From: Bog-473 sp963721585
GTDB taxonomy: Bacteria; Actinomycetota; Acidimicrobiia; Acidimicrobiales; RAAP-2
Length of the DNA stretch: 64,000 bases
NCBI GenBank assembly: GCA_963721585.1
Contig: CAVRJN010000004.1
Location: 1-64,000 of the forward strand
Direction of reading: 5' to 3'
Part shown: positions 8,537 to 17,716 of the stretch, piece by piece
Position numbering within the stretch: the first letter of the stretch is position 1
How the letters are laid out: every line of letters starts with the position of its first letter
The notes under the pieces: generated by a model
What the model was told of the DNA's origin: nothing
What the model saw: the letters and a program-made list of their open reading frames with translations, nothing else
Databases searched by the model: none
Program-made: the position numbers and the translations under genes

Positions 8537-11500
8537 TCAGCCCAGCCCGAGTCTCTGTCTAAGTGCAGTAATGCCAGCCGAGAGCTCTTTCCAGCTGACC
8601 TCAACTACGGAAAACCCCTTTGAACGGAGGCGGTTCCGCTTAGCCTCGTCCTGTTCGGCCAACACCGGTCCGTCGTGGATCGAACCGTCGAGGAAGACTG
8701 CGATTCTGCTGCCGTCCAGCTCGTAGTAGAGATCGGCCGAGGCGATCGGTTCATCGTGCGGGACCGACCAGTGGGCCTTTAGGGGGGCTGGAACGCCGGC
8801 GTCACGAACCGCCTCTGCCATGAACCTTTCCTGCTCTGAATCGAACCCCGTTACCACGTTGGCCCACTCGTCCACGGCGATAACTACGGCCGGATCATGC
8901 GCTCGGGCTGCCAGGAGAAACTCCACAGCAAGCCCCCTGTCGAGCTGGTCGTGGTGCCACTGGTTGTAGAAGGACCGGAGGCACTCATAACAGGACGTGG
9001 CGCAAGCAGTCGACGTGTCTTCCTGAGATTGAGGATCTACGTGGAGGATCTCCAGTGATCTGTCGCAGATCGTTTGCCAGAAATCTGCGACCGGGACGCG
9101 GGACAAGACACCAATGCCCCCCTCGTCCATTTCGTAGATGAGCAAGAGTCTCCCGCCCGGGTTCTCAGTATCGGGAAAGACATTCCCGCCAAGCTCCGAT
9201 TCCTCCACGCCGAATACTGTGGAAATGCCGCCTTGAAGCGCATACATAAGCGACCAAGCGAATGCATCGGATTCCTCATGGTCGCTTGGATTCGGAGGCG
9301 TCACTCGAAGGAGGAGCATGTCGTGGTCCTCTTCCGAGACTATGACAACGTCTTTGACCTTGTCTGCGGCCTCGTCCGTGCACTCCTTGTCGTCTCCGTA
9401 GTGACCTTGAGGCGGATTCCAAAGTCTGCATCGGTTGCAATAGGTGAAGCCTCTTCCCCCATCGTCCCGCAGGCCTCGGTTTGCCTGGAGCAACTTCCCG
9501 TTGTGCGCGTAGGTCAGGCCGAATCCAGCAGGCGACTGGTACCCGACAGATTGGAGAGGATTTACACGAAAGAACGAATCCACCAGATAGCCCTGGCGTC
9601 GCCGGTCTTCGTTGTCAGCTCCGACCCGGTCCTGCTCTTTTGCCCAGCCATCTGGAATGTCGATGGCGGAGGTCCACCTGAGATCGCCCTCGAAGGCCTG
9701 ACCGCACGATGGGCAGTTGCCAGCGCTATGAGCGTCTGGACCTCGAAGGTAGGAGCCGCAATGTTCGCAAACGGCCAAAGATGTCCACATCGACCCGCCA
9801 CGGTTGCCAAGACTGGCTCGCACAACCTCGTACCGGCGGCCTCCTTGGTAAATGTAATTCCCCGGAGCGAACTCTCTAAGTGCCACGGCTCGGCTCCGAA
9901 CCCTGACGCCCACCCGGTTCTGCATAAGGAGGGTGACGGCCTTTCGCGGGAAAGCGTAGGTAGGGAGAAAGGCTCGCTGGGAAAGCCACCCCAAAGGATG
10001 GAAGTCCCCCCTTCCTTCACGCATGTCTCCGATGCGCCTGCTTAATGCGGCCCGACGGCGGTCATCGCCAGGCTCTCCATTTCCATGAAGTTCTCGGGCC
10101 TGGATACTACTGAGCTCCTCTTTGGTCTCGTTGTATAGGCCTGAGAACGCAATCCACTCTGCTTCGAACTCTTCCACGAACCCGTCGACGACTTGCGTCG
10201 GCAAGTCGACAGAGACTGTCCCTGATCCGAGGATTCCTTCAAAGGCATTGTGCCCGTGGACAACCAGTTGCTCCCGGCGCTCCATGAGAAAGGCTTCAAG
10301 GGTGGCCCGGTATTCGGGGACACATTTGCCTGTGCCGTCTAGATCAACCCATGTCGCCATCTCCGGCGATAGGTCCTCGTCCCACTCTCCGAGAATGATC
10401 GAGTGCATGTGAGCGTTGACTAGTGATTCATTATCGACAAGGAACCTAGGCGGGGCGATTCGACCGGCGATGATTCGCTGAGGGAACCGGAAGAAGTACT
10501 GGTCGTGCGGTCCGGTACGCCCCTGCGAGGCGCAAAACGTAACCACTAGGGAGGGTTGCGCGGCTCGACCGGCTCGACCCTGTCGTTGCGCATAGTTAGC
10601 CGGCGATGGGGGGACGTTGCGCATGTATACGGCGGCCAGGTCGCCGATGTCCACACCAAGCTCCATTGTCGGTGTACACACAACCACATTGAGTGGATCC
10701 TCGGCCGACTTAAAGCGGGTCTCGATGATTCGACGTTCCTCACCCGGAACCGCGCCGGTGTGCTCGGCTGCCAACGGAATGCCCCGCTCCGTCAATGGGG
10801 CTCGGTACTCAGCGATGAAGTAGTCGTTCGCGCCTTCACGATCCTCGCGGAGTTTCACCTTCACACAACGAGGACAGCGCCGCACCTGCGTGAATAGATA
10901 CCTCACCGCGCAGCGGGGGCAACGCCATCCGACTGGCTCGGACGACAGCCAGAATCGGAGCTTCTCCTGAGCGAGCGCTAGCCCGTGGACCTTTTGCTCG
11001 CCAGCGGCCACAAGGAACCCGTATTCGGTCAGCCATTTTGCCGCCGCCTTGACGATCTCCACCGCCTCCGGCTTGGTGAGACCTAACGATGCGTCGTCCG
11101 CCTCCTTGAGCAGCCATCGAACGAGTGGGGTCGGGTGACTTGGACGTGTGCCGGCTATGCGAGAAACGACCACCCGGCCGCTGCTCGTCGCATCGTCGCT
11201 CAGCACGGTCATCCGATTTGGGCGTTCCGTCGGGTAGTGAAACAAGCACTCTGGATTAAGCCGCGAGACCACTCTCTGGTCGAAGTCTGGCCAGTTCGAG
11301 AATGCTCGAGCGCCCACCAGGGAGTCGCTCTCGCCACAGATGGCCTGGTCACGGCGAGCGCGATCCAGAATCGTCCTAAGGAGATCGACGCGGAGGTTCG
11401 ACGGTAAACTGGCGAGCTGTAGATCCTGGCCCGACTTCTCTGCCACGAGGGCAACATCGTTAAACCCCGTGTAGTTGACGACCATCAATCCGGTGTCCTC

Positions 11501-13819
11501 AAGGGTGGGCTGCGATTTTCGGGGATGGCCCGATGCTTCCATTAGAACGCCTGCTTCGAGATACCGCCGATAGTCCCCGGCTGCCTTCGCCTGGTCCTCC
11601 TCGGGATTGAGACTCTTTGTGTCCATGACCCTGGCGAACGGTGGGAGGCACTTGTCTTGATCCATCGCCTTGTAGGCGGCGATCGCGACATTCTGGGCGT
11701 CTTGCCATCCCGAGTCGCTGGTTGCGGACATTGACGTCAAGCCGGCCACAAGCGCACGGCGGACATGGAAGCGACGGAAAAGGGCGTTCAGATGGGCAGC
11801 CTGAAAGGAGGAGTCCTGCTGGTTGTCGGTGAACGCCATGATCTTGCGTTCCCGGCCCTCGAGTTCGTCGAGCATCCGCCCGACTAACACGTCGGTCGCC
11901 GTTGCCCTGCCCACGGTGCCAACTTGGAAGAATTTGTTGAACTCGCTGAAGGTTCCGTCGTAGCGAATTCCGCAGGCCGGACAGAACTGAAACGGCTTGG
12001 CTACTTCGACGAACGGACGGTCAGATCCGTGTCCGCAGATTCCCGCTACGTCTCCGCAGGTCCCACAGAGCGTCACACGGCGAGGAACTGATCCTTCTCT
12101 TCCCTTCTTTGGCTGACCATTCGCCTTGACGTGATCAGGATCCACAGGAAATGCGTCCTCGTCCCAGTCATCGCCGGGCATAAGGTAGACGGAACGCCCT
12201 CCCTCGGCTGCCTTGAGAAAATCGAGCGGTTCCCAATGGTCATCCGACGTCGACACTTCGGCGACCCACCACTCCTCACCGCAGGCGGCGCAAAAGACCA
12301 TCGGAAAGCTAGGAACGGCCTCGCCGGTCTCATCCCGGCAGACCACACAAGTTGAGTCTCCTACGGCAGACAAGTGTGGTGAGGTGGGGTCCGCTCGAAG
12401 GCAGCCTGTTACCGGAAGGCCCTGTGAGAAGAAGCTATGAACCTTCGGTGTAATCAGGCCAACGTCTTCTCCACGGGGCCCAGGGACCTTCGCTGATGAC
12501 CCGAGCATGAGGGCGGCCTCGATGTCATTTCCCGCCTCGTTCTCGGTGGCATTGGGACGCACATGAGTCTGGTAATCGGTAACCAGGTCCGTCCAAGATG
12601 CCGCTTGACTACGCAGCGCACGCTCTGCCCACTCCACCGGCAGGGACCGGGCCACATCTTGTGCCGATGGGTTGGTGGTTCCGGTAAGCGTCGGCCCGAG
12701 AATGTGAACGATCGCTCCGTCGTCGTCGGCCATTCGAGCTAGGTCTAGATCGTGGTCGCTCACTGACCCAACGGGGGTGAAGGTCTCTGGCGATTCAGGA
12801 GATTGTGTGACCGGCGGCCCGAAAGTCTCCCCAATGATGTTCGCTGAGTCGAATGGTTCGCCAAATAGATCGGTGGCGAAGCCGGCGATAGTGATAGCTG
12901 CAGCTGCAGGGTCTGAATCGACTGTCGCAGATGTGCCGACGCACCGCAGGTCGGGAGCCTGGACTCGGCTCTTCAACCTACGGACAAGCAGTGCCATATC
13001 GGCGCCCTGTCGTCCAGAGTAGGTGTGCATCTCATCGAGAACCAGAAACCGGAGCCGACCAGCAGGCTCGACCAGGGATCCACCTATCGGTGCGAAGAGA
13101 GGTCGGTCACGGCGCCGAACCAGTGCGTACTCGAGCATCTTGTAGTTCGTGAGCAATATGTCGCATCCGGAACCGTGCAGCGTCTCTCGGTCGATGACCT
13201 CAGAATCGAGCGGCTCGTCGCGCCCGTAGAGTTCCTTAAAACGCCTGAGAGCGGCCTCGTCGGTCTGGGGAAGGTCGCCCGTGTAGTTGCAAACCCGAAG
13301 CCCAGTGCCTGCCAATCGGGCGACAATGTCCTCGTACTGGCTGTTCGCCAGTGCATTCATCGGGTACACGATGACGGCGACAGGAGCGCGGAACCCTCCC
13401 TCCGCCTGAGCTGCCGGAAGGAGACTAAGGCACTCGGAAACTATCGGGATGAAAAAACACATCGACTTCCCGGACCCGGTACCTGTTGTAACTCCGACAT
13501 TGGCACCGTCCATGATCTTCCGGATGGACTGCTCCTGATGAAGCCTCGGGTCAATAGGGCCAGAGTCCGGATGGCCGGGACGCTTCGAGAACACACCGAT
13601 ACAGCCGTCGGCGATGAGTCCTTCGTCAACCAGAGTCTGAAGGGGCACACCGTCCTCATATTGACGGGCCAAAGCGACGAAGGGCTCGCGCCACGACAGC
13701 ACTGACCCCTTATTGGCATCTACCCAGTCGGCTATTGCGGGGTTTCGGTAGAACTGAAACGACTTGATGTATCCGTTGTAGGACGTTCGAAGCTTCTCGA
13801 GCGAAGCTAGTGGCTGCAT
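8537..13819 (-). CDS. Giant DEAD/DEAH helicase with DUF1998 and C-terminal nuclease-like domain (DISARM DrmA/DrmB-like)
   Basis: The product is 1760 aa. In order: Q-motif-like 'LHQEQSIRKI' near 93-102; Walker A 'TTGTGSGKS' near 111-119; 'VLDEMH' near 260-265; two zinc-cysteine clusters (near 490-515 and 970-990); helicase motif VI 'QRQGRAGRAA' near 1090; a DUF1998 signature 'SCYECLRSFYNQW' near 1640; and a last ~80 residues resembling Vsr/DUF559 PD-(D/E)XK proteins ('IAVFLDGSIHDG', then 'RLRSKGFSVVEVSW'). This combines in one chain what DISARM splits into DrmA (helicase) and DrmB (DUF1998). Druantia DruE and MrfA-type helicases are alternative relatives. Its ATG overlaps the methyltransferase stop by 1 bp. 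Confidence 0.85.
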   Translation of the reverse strand: MQPLASLEKLRTSYNGYIKSFQFYRNPAIADWVDANKGSVLSWREPFVALARQYEDGVPLQTLVDEGLIADGCIGVFSKRPGHPDSGPIDPRLHQEQSIRKIMDGANVGVTTGTGSGKSMCFFIPIVSECLSLLPAAQAEGGFRAPVAVIVYPMNALANSQYEDIVARLAGTGLRVCNYTGDLPQTDEAALRRFKELYGRDEPLDSEVIDRETLHGSGCDILLTNYKMLEYALVRRRDRPLFAPIGGSLVEPAGRLRFLVLDEMHTYSGRQGADMALLVRRLKSRVQAPDLRCVGTSATVDSDPAAAAITIAGFATDLFGEPFDSANIIGETFGPPVTQSPESPETFTPVGSVSDHDLDLARMADDDGAIVHILGPTLTGTTNPSAQDVARSLPVEWAERALRSQAASWTDLVTDYQTHVRPNATENEAGNDIEAALMLGSSAKVPGPRGEDVGLITPKVHSFFSQGLPVTGCLRADPTSPHLSAVGDSTCVVCRDETGEAVPSFPMVFCAACGEEWWVAEVSTSDDHWEPLDFLKAAEGGRSVYLMPGDDWDEDAFPVDPDHVKANGQPKKGREGSVPRRVTLCGTCGDVAGICGHGSDRPFVEVAKPFQFCPACGIRYDGTFSEFNKFFQVGTVGRATATDVLVGRMLDELEGRERKIMAFTDNQQDSSFQAAHLNALFRRFHVRRALVAGLTSMSATSDSGWQDAQNVAIAAYKAMDQDKCLPPFARVMDTKSLNPEEDQAKAAGDYRRYLEAGVLMEASGHPRKSQPTLEDTGLMVVNYTGFNDVALVAEKSGQDLQLASLPSNLRVDLLRTILDRARRDQAICGESDSLVGARAFSNWPDFDQRVVSRLNPECLFHYPTERPNRMTVLSDDATSSGRVVVSRIAGTRPSHPTPLVRWLLKEADDASLGLTKPEAVEIVKAAAKWLTEYGFLVAAGEQKVHGLALAQEKLRFWLSSEPVGWRCPRCAVRYLFTQVRRCPRCVKVKLREDREGANDYFIAEYRAPLTERGIPLAAEHTGAVPGEERRIIETRFKSAEDPLNVVVCTPTMELGVDIGDLAAVYMRNVPPSPANYAQRQGRAGRAAQPSLVVTFCASQGRTGPHDQYFFRFPQRIIAGRIAPPRFLVDNESLVNAHMHSIILGEWDEDLSPEMATWVDLDGTGKCVPEYRATLEAFLMERREQLVVHGHNAFEGILGSGTVSVDLPTQVVDGFVEEFEAEWIAFSGLYNETKEELSSIQARELHGNGEPGDDRRRAALSRRIGDMREGRGDFHPLGWLSQRAFLPTYAFPRKAVTLLMQNRVGVRVRSRAVALREFAPGNYIYQGGRRYEVVRASLGNRGGSMWTSLAVCEHCGSYLRGPDAHSAGNCPSCGQAFEGDLRWTSAIDIPDGWAKEQDRVGADNEDRRRQGYLVDSFFRVNPLQSVGYQSPAGFGLTYAHNGKLLQANRGLRDDGGRGFTYCNRCRLWNPPQGHYGDDKECTDEAADKVKDVVIVSEEDHDMLLLRVTPPNPSDHEESDAFAWSLMYALQGGISTVFGVEESELGGNVFPDTENPGGRLLLIYEMDEGGIGVLSRVPVADFWQTICDRSLEILHVDPQSQEDTSTACATSCYECLRSFYNQWHHDQLDRGLAVEFLLAARAHDPAVVIAVDEWANVVTGFDSEQERFMAEAVRDAGVPAPLKAHWSVPHDEPIASADLYYELDGSRIAVFLDGSIHDGPVLAEQDEAKRNRLRSKGFSVVEVSWKELSAGITALRQRLGLG

Positions 13820-16800
13820 CAGGTTCCCCCCTCAAGGCGGTCATACGCTTCCAGACAAAGTCGTTTCGTGCGGTATTCGCCCACACTTGAAATCTCCACT
13901 CGACCCATGACTTCAAAATGATCAAAGAGGCGGTCGTACTCGTCACGATGAACGCCGTACGACAACGCCACCCGCGCGTCACATTCGGCTTCCATGAGTC
14001 GACGTTCGTCGGGGTCCCAGGGATGTAGCTCCAATCCATAAGCCCTCGCCAACTTCGAAGACGATGACGACAATCGAGCAGCCAGAGTCTCGCATGCTGG
14101 GTCCATGTCGTCGCATACTGGTGCCGCGCATTGAGATAACACCCAAGACTTGAGATGCGTGCCCGGTGCGTGCACACGTGCCAAAAAGTCAAACGTGGTG
14201 GAATTAATGAGAGCGAGAAGGAGGAGGACTCGCTCGCGGGCAACTCCAATAAAGGGAAGAGTGTCGGTAGCGGGAGTGCGGTACAGCAGCGCTGCTTTTA
14301 TGCTTCTTTGATTCGTCCATGGAGCACCCACATCACGAAATCCAATGATTGCTCGGTCGCCCATGGTTTCATCCAGTCGCTCTTCAGCGGTTGTGTCGAG
14401 CATCCAATACCGCGGTTCCACTTCGAATGCTGCGTCTGAGTGTTGGGCATCTGTGACCCAAGGTATGTGAGGCTTGCGACCGTATTTCTTTTCTCCCGAA
14501 TAGCCCTCGTACGTTCTGGCTCGATGATCCCAACGGTTCAGCATTTGTCCTTCAAATAGCGCGAGGGCCAGTCGTCCATCCGGGTGGCGGAACGTCCGGT
14601 CAGGCTGCATCAGCCAGCCATCCTCCTCTAGCTCTTCTCGACGAAGGAACAAGGATTGAGCTCCCGAGGAATGAAAGAGTCCCGTCGATACGATCTCCCA
14701 TGGGTTCTCTGGTTCCGTCGAAGACCTCTGGTCATAGTCCAGAGTGAGATGAGAAGCCTGCAGGCGAGTCGCGAGGTCAACTTCCCATTGCCTTCGTGCC
14801 GACAGCAAGGTTCCCGTTGAGGGACAGACTGTCTTTAGCCGGTCGCGGCTCCAAGGCGTCAGATCCTTTGCAATGGCTTCTTCTAATCCCATACTCATCG
14901 TTGAGGCGCCGAATTCCGTCGACTCTTGAGGAGGCCGAAGGACAAGGACCGAGAACCGCTCAACCGCTGCGACGCTTGGAAAGATTGGGCTAGTCCCTCC
15001 CTGTCCAGCGTTAACCATGTCCCGTAGTTCGGCTACACGTCCGGCGTCGATGAGGTACGACCAGACGGCGGACTGCGCCGCATCTAATGCGATGCCTGAC
15101 TTCACCAGAATTCCCACACGACCGCGCTCGGCAGTCAGGTCTGCGGCCAGTTGAGCAAACAGGAGGTATGTATTCGTTTCGCTTCGCGTTCGCTCGAAAC
15201 GACCGCAGGTTTTCGCGTAGTGAGCTAGACGATTTTGCCCGGCTCTGTAATCACACCAGCGGTCGTAGAGTGCCGGATCAGTCTCAACTAGCGCGTTGAT
15301 TGCAACTTTGCGCGGTTTTGACGGTAGAGCAGCGATCGAAGGAGCGGCCTCGGCAAAAAATTCGATCTCTTCGCCCTTATATTGTTCCCAGGGGGGGTTC
15401 CCTATAACTGCGTCAAAGCCTCCTCTGTCACGGATATCAGGAAACTCCAATGCCCAATGAAGGGGATTTAGCGGTGCAACGATCTCGCTCGATTCTGAGG
15501 CGATTGGGTCTTCAGGCCGTCCTGCAAGAGACGAGCGGTATTGCCTAGTCGTAGGAGCCGATCCATGCCGATAGGTCCAAAAGAACGCCGAGGTCCAGAT
15601 GTCTGCGGACATCCTCCTCTCTTGGTAGCTAGATGACGCCTTGTACGACGCGTATGCCGACGCTTTAGCTCGAACATCATCGTGAGTGAGGTCTGGGCGC
15701 TCAAGGAGCGACGGCAAAGACAAGCCCTGTACAGGTTGAACTGGTTCGGCCCACAGGGTCTGAACTCCTGTCAGGAATTCCTTGTTTTCTGATCGCGCCG
15801 CCTTCAGAATTTTCTTGTCTTCAGCATCAGCCTTACCGAATTCAAAGGCTTCACTCGGAATGGTGTCGGGGATGCCGAACATGGGCCATCCGACAAGGCT
15901 GTCTCCGCAGACGATGTGGTGGTCAAGAAATGAAAGCGGAGCGTCGGGAACTGCACAGTGGATCCACAGAGCCACCTTGCATAACTCGACGGCGAACGGA
16001 TCCTTATCTGCCCCATAGATGCACCGGCTGAGAATGTCCCGTCGAGCGGCGGCAACCTCATAGTCCGATGGCTCTGATGGAACACTACGTTCCCTCGCTA
16101 AGGCAACGGCTAGCCGCTCTAGCGCCTCCGCCAGAAAAGCGCCCGACCCGCAAGCGGGGTCGATAATGCGCAGGTCGAGGATTGCTGCAGCTCGCGCGTC
16201 AAGATCTGATCCCGCCGCAGTCAGCCGCTCCTCCAACAAGATGTCGAGGCTTCGGTCGAGCACCAGAGAGACCAGCGCCGGCGGGGTGTAGTAACTAGCG
16301 AGATCACCCCGTTCGGTCGACATCGGGGCGAGATAGGCGAGGCCAGACCCAACAACCCTCTCGCTGGTCGCGTCTTTGACGGACAGGGAGCTACCTGTGT
16401 CGTTGATTCGGAGCCGATAATCGAGAAGTGATTCATAGACCGTGCCCAACTCCTCGACACCGAGGTTCCGGTAGTCCACGTAGAGCGTCATTTTGCTGAC
16501 TTCGACGGTGGTGAGCGATCGGATAGCGATTGCTACCTCCGAGTTAGGGATATAGGCCCCTCCGAGGTACGGAGTACGTAATGGGTCGAACAGCTCTCCG
16601 TTGAACGGGTAAACGCCGAGAGCGGCGGCAAGAGTCTCGTCGTGGAACGCCGAGAACGTGGCCTTCAGTCCCTCCCAAAGGTCGAAGCGGCGACCTTCCG
16701 TTCGGTTGGTCTCCGCGGTCTTTCGGAGTCTGGTCATTGAGTAGGTAGCTTCGTAAAGTCGGTTGCCGTGGAGCATCTCCCGCTGCTCCGCGAAGAGAAG

Positions 16801-17716
16801 GAAGAGGATGCGATACAGCACTGTGAGTAGCTCTCCGTACAGCTCGCGTCCGAATCCTGCTTCGTCGAGCACTCGTCGCCGTAGTTCCGGATTGGACCCC
16901 AAAGCACCGTTGGCCAGGTGTTCGATGGCTCTTCGAACCTGAGGCTGTAGGCGCTTCCCCGCTGCCACGCCAGCTGATATCGAGCGGTGGTACAGCAGCT
17001 CCAGTAGTGACAGATCGTGGGGATTTTGGGGTCCGCTGCCATCCTCGGCATGGAGTTCCGGCCGCGCCGAAAATCGGGAACTGTGACAGACCCGGAAGAG
17101 TGCCAGGAAGTTCCGCCACACTGCCCGCTTCAAAGATATGCGCCAGCTCGAACTCCACATATCCTTTGGTCCGGGTGTGATGGAAGTCGCGGACGATTCG
17201 CAGAACCCGACCGTCGCTCACGATGCCCCACGTGTGGCGGGGACTTTCATTGAGATACGCCTGCATCTCGTCGTGAGCCGACCTGCGCTGACGCTCACCC
17301 CTCGAGTCGGGAGGTAAAGGGTCGAGGATCATCGGTGGAGCGTCCCCGCCGTCCCAACCGAGGTGGGTAATGCGAAAGCTCTCTTCCCCGGCGCTGAGAT
17401 GTGAGCGCTGATACTGCAGGTCATATCCCAAAAGGCTGAGGAACGGGCCGAGCAGACGCTCCCTCAATCGACTGGGGTCCATCCCTTCTTGCAGCTCGTC
17501 AGCATGGGCAGACCACAGCGAACGCCCCGTCGCAAAGGCGGCTTCGAAGTCTGCATCGTATTGAGTTTTCGTGGGCCGGACGCCCGCACGATCCTCGAAT
17601 AGCGCAATGTCAGCCAGCTCTTTGGCGTCTCCCCTGACGGTATCGCCGCGAAGATCTTCGATGAGGGTGAGGTTAACGATCCCACCTGAGCATGATGCAA
17701 GAACCACCTCCGTCAT
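13819..17716 (-). CDS. Adenine-specific DNA methyltransferase (DISARM DrmMI-like), frameshifted near 17110
   Basis: The upstream part (ATG 17716, within the ATGA that ends the SNF2 gene) encodes about 200 residues ending '...GYVEFELAHIFEAGSVAE'. The rest, about 1095 residues, continues in another frame as 'FLALFRVCHSSRF'. Removing one C at 17110 joins them into a protein of about 1300 aa. The large part has SAM motif I 'DPACGSGAFLAEAL' near 334-347 of its own frame and catalytic 'NPPW' near 590, the m6A signature of Eco57I/PglX-type enzymes. It is translationally coupled to both neighbours. In DISARM the methylase marks host DNA as self. If the frameshift is real the enzyme would be dead, which the helicases might not tolerate. 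Confidence 0.8.
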
